In this document: piece after piece, positions 26,056 through 33,455 of the stretch
Layout of the letters: each line of letters starts with the position of its first letter
Numbering within the stretch: position 1 is the stretch's first letter
DNA from: Shewanella nanhaiensis
GTDB lineage: Bacteria > Pseudomonadota > Gammaproteobacteria > Enterobacterales > Shewanellaceae
NCBI RefSeq assembly: GCF_019457885.1
Contig: NZ_JAHZST010000017.1
Location: forward strand, 62,001-126,000
DNA: 64,000 bases
Direction of reading: 5' to 3'
Notes under the pieces: generated by a model
What the model was told of the DNA's origin: nothing
Database searches by the model: none
The model's input: only the letters and a program-made list of their open reading frames with translations
Made by a program: the position numbers and the translations under genes

Positions 26056-27339
26056 ATGAAGTTTTCAGCATTTGACCTATCCCCTCTTATTCTTGACGCC
26101 ATTGAAGTGTGTGGATATCAGCAATTAACGCAAGTGCAATCAAAAGTGATCCCTGTCGCTATAACTGGCTGCGATCTAATGGCTTGTGCAGAAACTGGCA
26201 CCGGGAAAACGGCGGCATTTGCATTGCCGCTACTGCAAAAATTATTGGATGAATCCATAGATAAAAGCGCACTGAGGGGATTGATACTGACCCCAACACG
26301 TGAGCTTGCAATTCAAGTTGCTGAGAATATCTCACGTTATAGCCAGTTCACTTCGCTGAAAACCTTGGCGGTTTACGGTGGTGCGAATATGAATCCACAG
26401 CGTAAAGCGTTAAATGCAGGTGTGGATATCTTAGTGGCGACACCTGGACGCCTGTTCGACTTTATCGGCCAACATGGTTTAGACCTTTCAAGTGTTACCA
26501 GCCTTGTGATTGATGAAGCCGACAGAATGTTGGATATGGGTTTTGTTCGTGATATCGAGCGTGTGAAAGGGTTAGTTGCTCGCCAACATGTGACCCACTT
26601 CTTCTCGGCAACCTATAGCGATGATGTTAAGTGCTTAGCAGAAAAGATGCTCTGTGAGCCGACATGGATCAATGTTGCCACCAGCAAGTCGGCATCGAGC
26701 GTTGAGCAAGAGGTTTATCTTGTCGATAAACGCCGTAAAGCGGAGTTACTCTCTGAGCTGGTTGGTCGCAATAATTGGCAACAGGTGTTGGTATTTGCTA
26801 GCTCAAAAGAGAGCGCAGAGCATATCCAGAAAGAGTTAAAGCTTGATGGGCTTAAGAGTGCAGTTTTTCACGGCGATAAAACTCAAGGGGCAAGAAATCG
26901 CGCGTTAGAGGAGTTTAAAAACGGTGCTCTGCGTGTGCTGGTGGCCACTGATGTTGCTGCCAGAGGGCTGGATATTCATGCACTCCCGCTAGTGGTTAAT
27001 ATTGAGCTGCCTTTCGATGTTCAAGATTACATTCATCGTATCGGGCGTACAGGCCGCGCAGGATTGACTGGACATGCTATCTCCTTTGTCTGCCCATCAG
27101 ATGAGAAGATGCTTGAGGAGATTGAATCGTTAATTGAGCGTAAGCTGCCCCGTATTGTCGTGCCAGGCTATGAAGAGGGCACTCCACTTCCGGCCCGTTA
27201 TCGTGACAGTGCTGAGGCGCCTAATAAGAAACGCGTCGAGAGACGTAAAGGCAAGCCAGCAGGTAGAAAAGAGCAAGCTCGTCGCGCTAAGTCTACAAGC
27301 GATAAGAGCAGTTACTCAAGTCGTAGAAGTAAGAGATAA
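26056..27339 (+). CDS. DEAD-box ATP-dependent RNA helicase (RhlE-like)
   Basis: A 427-residue cytoplasmic RNA helicase. The Q motif is QVQSKVIP, motif I is AETGTGKT (about residues 46-53), Ia PTRELAIQ, motif II DEAD with RMLDMGF, motif III SAT, motif V ATDVAARGLDI and motif VI HRIGRTGRAG. The C-terminal tail (about 380-427) is a basic Arg/Lys/Ser-rich extension, as in RhlE-type proteins, which may aid RNA binding. Closest by feel to RhlE, but the subfamily is not certain. It ends at a strong terminator. Confidence 0.93.
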   Translation: MKFSAFDLSPLILDAIEVCGYQQLTQVQSKVIPVAITGCDLMACAETGTGKTAAFALPLLQKLLDESIDKSALRGLILTPTRELAIQVAENISRYSQFTSLKTLAVYGGANMNPQRKALNAGVDILVATPGRLFDFIGQHGLDLSSVTSLVIDEADRMLDMGFVRDIERVKGLVARQHVTHFFSATYSDDVKCLAEKMLCEPTWINVATSKSASSVEQEVYLVDKRRKAELLSELVGRNNWQQVLVFASSKESAEHIQKELKLDGLKSAVFHGDKTQGARNRALEEFKNGALRVLVATDVAARGLDIHALPLVVNIELPFDVQDYIHRIGRTGRAGLTGHAISFVCPSDEKMLEEIESLIERKLPRIVVPGYEEGTPLPARYRDSAEAPNKKRVERRKGKPAGRKEQARRAKSTSDKSSYSSRRSKR

Positions 27340-27370
27340 ACCTTAGCGGTGTAAACCGCTAAGGTTTTTT
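27339..27370 (+). terminator. Rho-independent terminator of the DEAD-box gene
   Basis: CCTTAGCGGT (27341-27350) and ACCGCTAAGG (27355-27364) form a perfect 10-bp stem with loop GTAA, followed by six T's on the plus strand. The stop codon abuts the stem. The flanking A's may let it act on the convergent minus-strand gene as well. Confidence 0.92.
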
Positions 27371-27390
27371 AATATTTCGATCTGCTGCAA

Positions 27391-28461
27391 TTAGCTATTT
27401 TGGTAGCTAATATGCTGGTGGAAGCGAACAATAAGATCTTCGTGGGATCTATCTAATTCAAGCTCAGAGGTGAACTTTTTGAGGGCATCTTCAACTTGAT
27501 TCATAAAGCGGCCAAATCCAGCATCTTTATAATCTTTTTTGCCTGCTACTATAGTAAAGCTAACGGTTTCGACTAATTGGCTACCATCCCAGTGACGAAC
27601 AAATTGCTGCTCCTCTTGGTTGGGATCGAACCCTATCATCTGTACTTCATCTGTCCCATCAACTTGATCATACTTACTATTGCGCACAAGTGGCGTTAAT
27701 CCATTGGCGACCATAGCAACTTGCTTTAGCTGTTTTGCCGATGTGGCTTGCAGAAATGCATCTTCTAGTTTCTGATACAGTGGCGTGAAGTCATTAGTAT
27801 GCTCCGGCAATATTGATTGCTTGAGTCGACGACCTAAAGGCAGTTTTACCGTGACGTAGCTCAGTGAGCTGTGCTCCTCCGGTAGCGGGCAATTTCTTGC
27901 CTTATATCTAGGACCTATAGCACGCAGTTTAAAGCCGTAGCTTTCCTTGTTACCTTTTGCCTTAGCGAAGAAATCATAAGAGAGGTGCTGATGATCGCGA
28001 ATTTTTACGGTCAGCTCATTTTCCGGCAGTTGTGGCATCAGCTTGGTGAGAAAAGATTGCACCTTTGCATGGAAACTGGCGGAGTTACTACGAATTTCAT
28101 CGCCTGTAGCTAAGAAAACAATCCTGATTTTACGTGCGCGATAGTTATCGTCAGTGATAAGGTTTTGCGCTTCATGGTAGGCAGGATTATAGAAAAGTAT
28201 TATCTGCTCAGCAGTTTGGAAACAGTAAGCCTCTGTGTGGAAGCGCACAACGGGTAATTTATCGTTAGTGATCACATGAATATTGCTGAGCTCTTCTTGA
28301 TCCGCAAGACTGAAAATAGAACGGCTAACGGTTTGGTAACATGTTTTAAGATCAGGGTAATGAGCCAGCAAAGCGTCCGTTACTTTAATCTCTGCTGTGA
28401 TGTATTGATTCGTACGAGCAGCTTTAGGTATATACACTTTTTGCTGATGGTTAAGGGACAT
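27391..28461 (-). CDS. Conserved protein of unknown function (possibly DUF3083)
   Basis: About 356 residues, soluble, with no signal peptide, no membrane segment and no catalytic motif I can name. Composition is mixed alpha/beta with a charged C-terminal part ending SHEDLIVRFHQHISYQNS. From memory it may belong to the DUF3083 group found in Shewanella and relatives; I could not confirm this. I chose the ATG at 28461 because AAGGAGT precedes it at good spacing; the frame is open nine codons further. Monocistronic; it converges with the DEAD-box helicase. Confidence 0.7.
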   Translation of the reverse strand: MSLNHQQKVYIPKAARTNQYITAEIKVTDALLAHYPDLKTCYQTVSRSIFSLADQEELSNIHVITNDKLPVVRFHTEAYCFQTAEQIILFYNPAYHEAQNLITDDNYRARKIRIVFLATGDEIRSNSASFHAKVQSFLTKLMPQLPENELTVKIRDHQHLSYDFFAKAKGNKESYGFKLRAIGPRYKARNCPLPEEHSSLSYVTVKLPLGRRLKQSILPEHTNDFTPLYQKLEDAFLQATSAKQLKQVAMVANGLTPLVRNSKYDQVDGTDEVQMIGFDPNQEEQQFVRHWDGSQLVETVSFTIVAGKKDYKDAGFGRFMNQVEDALKKFTSELELDRSHEDLIVRFHQHISYQNS

Positions 28462-28714
28462 AAATACTCCTTGTAATAAGTTAACCATGTGTAGCTTGGT
28501 GCGAATGATAGCGATAAATTATGTCGGAAATGTTGCGATAGAACACATTTTTACCTGCTAGGCACATACTACGCTTTGAATATGATTTAATTCTTAAAAA
28601 ATATGACAACATCTCCGTGACACACCATAGGTGGGCTGTCATCGGATAACAAGTATTAAATCTCTTTTGCTGGGGGAGTGACTCATTTTTCTTTGAGTGT
28701 TGGTGGGGAAGAAG

Positions 28715-28747
28715 TAAGCCACTCTCTTTGGAATAAAAAGTGGCTTA
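28715..28747 (-). repeat. Inverted repeat downstream of the radical SAM gene
   Basis: TAAGCCACT (28715-28723) and AGTGGCTTA (28739-28747) form a 9-bp stem with a 15-base loop, 15 bases past the stop of the radical SAM gene. There is no T-run after it on the minus strand. It may be a weak terminator. The rest of the 300-base gap to 28461 shows nothing else. Confidence 0.4.
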
Positions 28748-28761
28748 TTACTCAGTTAATT

Positions 28762-30702
28762 CTATTGGTACTCTTTATTACTGGTGATGAGATTGTTAAT
28801 CGCCTTTGAGATGAGATCTTTTTTCATCTTTGTGGGGGCAACATTCTGGTTAAACCAGAAACTCATCGGCTGCTCAAAGCCTATGCCGTGCATATAGTTG
28901 TAGATGGCTTTACGTAGGCCCTCGCCAAGCATCTCATGATCGGTATCTGTGGGATCGATAAAGTCCACATCGTTTTCTGCAAATAAGATCTCAGGGCGAT
29001 CGATAAGCGTGATGCCAAATTGCTCTGGATTCATACCAATAGGGCTGTGAACTGTGGCTACAAAACGGTGCCAGTATGCCGATTGGAAACAACCTTGCTT
29101 CATCATCTGACGCACCATCTCCAGTGAGTCGACGGTCTCCTGTTCGGTTTGCGTTGGAAAGCCATACATCAAGTAGGCGTGAACCAAGATGCCAGCGTCA
29201 CTGAAGGATTTAGTCACTTGGGCGACTCGCTCAACACTGACACCTTTTTTCATCAGTTTTAATAGACGATCTGAAGCCACCTCAAGGCCACCACTTACCG
29301 CGATGCAACCGGAATCTGCCAGTAATTGGCAGCGAGCTTGACTAAAGGTTCGCTCAAAACGGATATTGCCCCACCAGCTGATCACAACATTGCGCTCAAT
29401 GAGGCGTTTTGCGAGGGTAAATAAAAGCTTTGGCGGTAGAGCCTCATCAACGAAATGGAAACCTGTTTCGCCAGTCTCTTCGATGAGTTGCTCGATTCTG
29501 TCCACCAATACATCGGCGCCAGCGGCGTCGAAACGGTCGATATAATCTAGGCTGACATCGCAAAAGCTGCACTTACGCCAGTAACAGCCATGAGCTATGG
29601 TGAGTTTATTCCAGCGTCCATCGCTCCATATACGGTGCATAGGGTTGAGCATTTCACACAAAGAGAGGTATTCATCTAATGGCAGGCCATCGTAAACCGG
29701 TGCACCCACATCGCTTTGTGGAATATCCTGCAGCGCTGAATTTTCATTGAAGTGTACGTAAGCCTCGCCATTTTCATCTTCAGCAAGGAAATAGGTGCGC
29801 ACCAAATCATCGGCTTCACGCAGTCCTTGAAAGTACTCAAGCAGCGTCAAAAAGGGACGTTCGCCGTCATCTAGGCAGATAAAATCGACAAACTCAAACA
29901 CACGGGGATCTTTCAGTGCCCGCAGCTCGGTATTAATAAACCCACCGCCCATAACAATAGGCAGTTCAGGATTGATAGCCTTACAGGTCTGCGCAATTCG
30001 CAGGGCGCCTAGCATGTTGCCAGGAAAAGGCACGGTTAAGGCAATGACACTAGGCTGTGTCTCTTCCAGATACTGCTCAACCAGCTGCTCTAAAATCTCC
30101 GAGCTGAAACTTGGCTCGCCCATCAAGGTCTCGTAAAGATTATCAAAGCTTGGGTTCGCTGCCGCTAATTGCTCGCCATAACGGCTCACTTCAAAGTAGG
30201 GGTCGACTCCCTGAGTAATGACGCTGGAGAGATCATTAATAAACAGGGTGGCTAGGTATTTGGCTTTATCTTGTACGCCTAGGTTACCAAAGGCGGCTTG
30301 CAGTACATCACCCGACACCGCTTCCATCTGCGCAATGGTGTCAAATGCGGGGCCTTCAGGTAGAAAGCGACGTGAGTTAATACGCATTGCCAGACTGGGA
30401 TCTTTGCCCTGTAAAAAGCGAATCGCACTTTCGACGGTTTGATGATAACGGTCAAATTCAGCTAGAAAGTTAAAGACGGCATCAGGCAACTCATCATCTT
30501 CAAAGTGCTCGAAATTTTCTTCAACATGTTGGCGAATAATCTCTAGCGCCGGCGCTGTCATCATCTCTAGGAAAAGCTCAATCGCAGGGTCTCGCTGAAC
30601 CGCATCTATGCCTTGGGAGCGCAAAAAGCCCGTTAAATACGCTGTTGCCGGGTAGGGCGTATTCAGCTGGGTCATGGGAGGGGTCATTAGAAGAACGGTC
30701 AT
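28762..30702 (-). CDS. B12-binding-domain radical SAM protein, function unknown
   Basis: A 646-residue cytoplasmic protein. The N-terminus (TPPMTQLNTPYPATAYLTGF) and a region around residues 215-330 (ALTVPFPGNMLGALRIAQ, PIVMGGGFINTELRAL) resemble a cobalamin-binding Rossmann domain. A radical SAM domain follows with cysteines at about 373, 378 and 381 (GCYWRKCSFCD), that is C-x4-C-x2-C rather than the usual C-x3-C-x2-C. Later motifs SGGLEVASDRLL and HAYLMYGFPTQTEQE fit the SAM barrel. Relatives include methyltransferases, but no biosynthetic genes are nearby, so substrate and reaction are unknown. The ATG is preceded by AAGGCAGG. Confidence 0.85.
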   Translation of the reverse strand: MTVLLMTPPMTQLNTPYPATAYLTGFLRSQGIDAVQRDPAIELFLEMMTAPALEIIRQHVEENFEHFEDDELPDAVFNFLAEFDRYHQTVESAIRFLQGKDPSLAMRINSRRFLPEGPAFDTIAQMEAVSGDVLQAAFGNLGVQDKAKYLATLFINDLSSVITQGVDPYFEVSRYGEQLAAANPSFDNLYETLMGEPSFSSEILEQLVEQYLEETQPSVIALTVPFPGNMLGALRIAQTCKAINPELPIVMGGGFINTELRALKDPRVFEFVDFICLDDGERPFLTLLEYFQGLREADDLVRTYFLAEDENGEAYVHFNENSALQDIPQSDVGAPVYDGLPLDEYLSLCEMLNPMHRIWSDGRWNKLTIAHGCYWRKCSFCDVSLDYIDRFDAAGADVLVDRIEQLIEETGETGFHFVDEALPPKLLFTLAKRLIERNVVISWWGNIRFERTFSQARCQLLADSGCIAVSGGLEVASDRLLKLMKKGVSVERVAQVTKSFSDAGILVHAYLMYGFPTQTEQETVDSLEMVRQMMKQGCFQSAYWHRFVATVHSPIGMNPEQFGITLIDRPEILFAENDVDFIDPTDTDHEMLGEGLRKAIYNYMHGIGFEQPMSFWFNQNVAPTKMKKDLISKAINNLITSNKEYQ

Positions 30703-30876
30703 AGCCTGCCTTAAATAGTAAAACCTAAATACTCTGTTAAAACTGAACGGTGCGAAAACGATCTGTTAAAAGAAGCCAATAGGAACAGAGTGTGGCAGTA
30801 AGCCTCTGTGTCAGGGCTGCTGCCAAAAAATAAAAGGGGATTCTAACAAATGAGCTAGATAAAACCCATCATTTAG

Positions 30877-30896
30877 CAGCCTTCCAATGAAGGCTG
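30877..30896. repeat. Perfect hairpin CAGCCTTC-CAAT-GAAGGCTG
   Basis: An 8-bp perfect stem with a 4-base loop, lying 175 bases upstream of the radical SAM start. There is no T-run on either side. It is likely a small dispersed palindrome rather than a terminator. Confidence 0.45.
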
Positions 30897-30942
30897 ATTA
30901 CATTATCCGATTTATTTTCTGGCTGAATTATTGTTACCGTCA

Positions 30943-30961
30943 TCCTGAACTTGTTTCAGGA
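30943..30961. repeat. Palindrome TCCTGAA-CTTGT-TTCAGGA
   Basis: A perfect 7-bp stem preceded by GTCA and followed by TCCAGC. This GTCATCCTGAAC...TTTCAGGATC motif is, as I recall, a dispersed palindromic repeat in many proteobacterial genomes. Only one copy is in the window. Confidence 0.55.
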
Positions 30962-31030
30962 TCCAGCTTTATGTTATTGGATAGTTTGTTTGAATGTCTC
31001 ACCTTCATTGCTGTTTATTGCTTGCTGCAG

Positions 31031-31132
31031 GTAACGTGCATGGACTTGAATGTTACTTACATACATAAGACATTTCCCATATCCCTATGGCTCAGTGTGG
31101 AAAATGCCTAGAAATGGAGGGAGCATTTCCGG
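31031..31132 (+). repeat. 102-bp repeat, free-standing copy
   Basis: Aligns over 102 bases with the reverse complement of 58835-58936. The best block, ACATACATAAGACATTTCC, is identical in both. Flanking blocks CATGG-CTTG-ATGTT, ATCCCT, CAG-TGTGG and GGAGCA also match. The equal length suggests a defined unit. It has no coding capacity. Confidence 0.7.
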
Positions 31133-31368
31133 CCATGTTTTGGAAGCTCGCTGTCGAATCTACACAGGCCGATTTACAAGAAGATTATCTCTTCGATTGA
31201 ACCATTAGTTAATTCGCTACGACCCCTTTGTTAAATAGCCCACCAAAGAATAAAGCCAAGTGAAAAATTGAATAGCCATAGAAACTTCGATATTGTCCTT
31301 GTATGGTATTAAAAGTCAATCAAGAACGAGTAACTCTACAGGCTCGTTAGCATTTCAGGAAAGTTTAG

Positions 31369-31929
31369 ATGACATGGAAAGTTTTGTATTTCGGTGAAAG
31401 TCACCCATCCATTAGAAAGCAGCTAAAGATTCATTTACTAATGTTTATTCTCATTTCTTCACCATATGGGTATTGGGGAGACTTTGCTCCTAGTAACTGG
31501 ATCTTTTACTTAGGTAACGGAATCGCATTATTATTAACATTGGTTTCAATTTTTTATATTTTTAAGAACATGAAAAAACTTAAAAGTAGTCCTCAAATGA
31601 TAAAGCTAACTTCAAGGCAAAGGAATACTGGCTTATTATTTTTACCTATTGTTGTATTTTGCTTCGTTGGACTATTTTTTACGTATAGTTTACCTGCAAT
31701 GTTTACAATGTTAATTGGTCAAGATTTTAATACTAAAACTTTATTAACTAAAGTAGAAACTACCAGCAGAAAATCCTGCAAATATAGAGTCGAACCCAAA
31801 GAGTTAGAAGGCCTGTTGCCTTCTTATATTTGTATTGATAAGTCTCAATTTAACAGTCAAACAAATGAATTTTTACTTAGCGGGAAAAAGTCAATTTTGG
31901 GTAAGTTGTATCGAAGTATTGAGCAATAA
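31369..31929 (+). CDS. Small membrane protein of unknown function
   Basis: 186 residues. Three hydrophobic segments are visible (about 24-40, 43-62 and 85-112), followed by a polar C-terminal domain of about 70 residues containing two Cys (KSCKYR and YICID) and a Lys-rich end, probably outside the membrane. The coding sequence is visibly richer in A/T (many AAA, TTA and TTT codons) than neighbouring genes, suggesting horizontal acquisition. AGGAAAG before the ATG is a good ribosome site. It lies alone between repeats and the 3' side of the RES/Xre toxin-antitoxin operon. I do not recognise the family. Confidence 0.6.
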   Translation: MTWKVLYFGESHPSIRKQLKIHLLMFILISSPYGYWGDFAPSNWIFYLGNGIALLLTLVSIFYIFKNMKKLKSSPQMIKLTSRQRNTGLLFLPIVVFCFVGLFFTYSLPAMFTMLIGQDFNTKTLLTKVETTSRKSCKYRVEPKELEGLLPSYICIDKSQFNSQTNEFLLSGKKSILGKLYRSIEQ

Positions 31930-31997
31930 ACTGCTAACAAGAGATTATGGCGTCGATAGCTAGTTTTTAGCTTTTGATACTTTCCACATTATTCCCC

Positions 31998-32037
31998 AAA
32001 AAAAAGCTGTCTCTCTGCATTGAATTTAGAGGGACAG
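31998..32037 (-). terminator. Rho-independent terminator of the toxin-antitoxin operon
   Basis: On the minus strand CTGTCCCTCT (32037-32028) pairs with AGAGAGACAG (32016-32007, one G-U pair) around an 11-base loop, followed by GC and eight T's (32005-31998). It lies 58 bases past the RES toxin stop. Confidence 0.85.
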
Positions 32038-32079
32038 TCACCTTTCTGATATAGGCCATCTCGTTATCAGAGCCGTTTA

Positions 32080-32097
32080 TTATACTGATTGGTATTA
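32080..32097. repeat. Solo copy of the MITE terminal repeat
   Basis: TTATACTGATTGGTATTA is identical to the right end of the element at 59127-59144. No matching left end or interior was found nearby, so it is either a remnant or an independent short palindromic repeat. Its last three bases are the stop codon of the RES toxin gene. Confidence 0.65.
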
Positions 32098-32784
32098 AAT
32101 TGCCGTTATGCCTCTGACCTCTATAGATTTTCCATCCCACACATATTCGTAATGTGTTGACTGGATGATCTCTTCTACTCTTTTAGGCGTAAACAGGGCA
32201 TAGCAGTTGGACATTGGGTTTCGCACACTTGTGTAGTGTAGTCCTTCCACTGCTTGTTTTCGGTATTTAAACCCTAAATGTTGGGAGGCTGTGTAATCAG
32301 TATGGTGATAAATATCAGTTGTTTGCATCTGTGCAATTGCATTAGCTCTAATATCGATTAGCTCGCCGCTTATGGTGCAGGATAGCCCTTTCATCACGAT
32401 CATTTCAAAATGCAGCCCCTCAATAAGAGAGAGCATTTTTTGAACATGGTAACGGGTTTCTGCAATCGCGGTTTTCATCGTGTCAGCCATGTATAAGACA
32501 CCAAACTCGCCATTAGAAAACCTGCTGCCATCTCTATTTATATGGGTAAAAGAGGCGGTGGCATAGGAGCATCCAGTGATCCCAAACGGAATTTGGTCAT
32601 GACTCAACAAGGTGAGATCGCCAACCTCATTTTGCAATCTAGGGTTGGTTAAGCTCTGTAGGGCAAACAGCACCTCAAACTCTTCAACATTGGCACAGTC
32701 GTCAAAGATGTCGATTGCAGGAAATCGGGTATTAACCAGGCGATAGGCCTTTTCACTCGTTAATGTTGAACTCACTATGCCCAT
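32095..32784 (-). CDS. RES-domain toxin (NAD+-degrading type)
   Basis: A 229-residue protein with a RES domain (about residues 50-200). Motifs are SRFSNGEFG with the conserved Arg, VLYMAD with the conserved Tyr and AIAETRYH with the conserved Glu. RES toxins of this family (MbcT, Xre-RES systems) break down NAD+ and stop growth. The start ATG overlaps the end of the antitoxin frame by 10 bases, the usual translational coupling. The stop codon lies in a MITE-end sequence. The domain appears complete. Confidence 0.9.
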   Translation of the reverse strand: MGIVSSTLTSEKAYRLVNTRFPAIDIFDDCANVEEFEVLFALQSLTNPRLQNEVGDLTLLSHDQIPFGITGCSYATASFTHINRDGSRFSNGEFGVLYMADTMKTAIAETRYHVQKMLSLIEGLHFEMIVMKGLSCTISGELIDIRANAIAQMQTTDIYHHTDYTASQHLGFKYRKQAVEGLHYTSVRNPMSNCYALFTPKRVEEIIQSTHYEYVWDGKSIEVRGITAI

Positions 32785-33188
32785 CCACCACTGCGTAATT
32801 GATCCACTCGGTTATAGACCTCATGTAATGCGCCGAAATCACCCGCTTCGATTATTTCAAGTGGTTTGCGACCTTCGAAGTAGGGATTGTGATTAACCAT
32901 GCTCATATAGCCATAGATATTTTCTGGGTTGGTAAAAAACTGTCTCAAAGCAGCGTGAATATTGAGAATATAGCTAATTCGAGTGAGTTGGTCTTTATCC
33001 AGAATGAAGGCTTTTTTCCCTGATTTGTAGGCAAAGTATGAGGAGCGATTTACCCTCAAGATATTCGTTATCGCCTCTGTCTTACATCCCCAATGTTGAA
33101 GGATAGTGACTGCTGCATCAAAGCCTACTTTAGAGGCGTGAGCTGAGTGAATATCAATGTGTTGATGTTGAGCATTAGCGTTAGACAT
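32775..33188 (-). CDS. Xre/MbcA/ParS-family antitoxin
   Basis: A 137-residue antitoxin partner of the RES toxin. The middle part (about 25-60: AVTILQHWGCKTEAITNILR, then NRSSYFAYKSGK) resembles the Xre-type helix-turn-helix. The C-terminal MbcA/ParS toxin-binding domain (about 65-137) contains NPYFEGRKPLEIIEAGDFGALHEVYNR and ends GGWA, as in the family. I chose the ATG at 33188, which follows AGAGGA; the frame is open six codons further. Two palindromes just upstream suggest that it represses its own operon. Confidence 0.9.
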   Translation of the reverse strand: MSNANAQHQHIDIHSAHASKVGFDAAVTILQHWGCKTEAITNILRVNRSSYFAYKSGKKAFILDKDQLTRISYILNIHAALRQFFTNPENIYGYMSMVNHNPYFEGRKPLEIIEAGDFGALHEVYNRVDQLRSGGWA

Positions 33189-33211
33189 GATTGGTCCTCT
33201 CATCAATAACC

Positions 33212-33229
33212 AAGTTCAATAATGGACTT
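33212..33229. promoter_or_regulatory. Proximal operator palindrome of the toxin-antitoxin operon
   Basis: AAGTTCA-ATAA-TGGACTT is an 18-bp inverted repeat with one mismatch, 24 bases upstream of the antitoxin start. It is the weaker copy of the palindrome at 33241-33258. Confidence 0.6.
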
Positions 33230-33240
33230 TAATCATAAAA

Positions 33241-33258
33241 AAGTCCAGAGTTGGACTT
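33241..33258. promoter_or_regulatory. Distal operator palindrome of the toxin-antitoxin operon
   Basis: AAGTCCA-GAGT-TGGACTT is a perfect 7-bp inverted repeat. Its centre is 29 bp from the centre of the proximal palindrome. Two similar sites in front of an Xre antitoxin suggest binding by two antitoxin dimers. Confidence 0.65.
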
Positions 33259-33396
33259 CGTGCTTTTGCTAACGTTTATGTTGGTACTCCTGTTGATATT
33301 CTTATTGATGTTGATAGTCACTGAGGTTTTACTGTTAGCTCATACGCTTAAAACGGAAATGCAGGTGCTAGTTATGTTTTGATAACTCGGCGGACT

Positions 33397-33425
33397 AAAA
33401 AGGGAGCCTATTGGCTCCCTTTTTA
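33397..33425. terminator. Rho-independent terminator of the EEP lipoprotein gene
   Basis: AAAAGGGAGCC and GGCTCCCTTTTT form an 11-bp stem around TATT. On the minus strand it is followed by a run of T's. It lies 31 bases past the stop at 33456. The A/T flanks allow action on both strands. Confidence 0.88.
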
Positions 33426-33455
33426 AGTAAATCTAGCAATCGTTAATGGTTAAGA

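Larger units (their letters stand above)
30703..31368. other. 665-base intergenic region rich in small repeats
   Basis: No supported gene. It holds the promoter side of the radical SAM gene, a hairpin at 30877-30896, a TCCTGAA...TTCAGGA palindrome at 30943-30961 and a 102-bp repeat at 31031-31132. A reading frame of about 20 codons near 31134-31200 is too short to support. Confidence 0.6.

Noticed and set aside
30703..30900. Cobalamin riboswitch upstream of the B12-binding radical SAM gene
   Set aside because: GC-rich complementary stretches exist, but the conserved B12-box pattern was not found.
31134..31200. Frame of about 20 codons after the 102-bp repeat
   Set aside because: Too short, with no ribosome site; it could be the tail of a vanished gene but cannot be supported.
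31930..32097. Full third copy of the 270-bp element ending at 32097
   Set aside because: Only the terminal 18 bases match; the interior blocks seen in the other two copies are absent.
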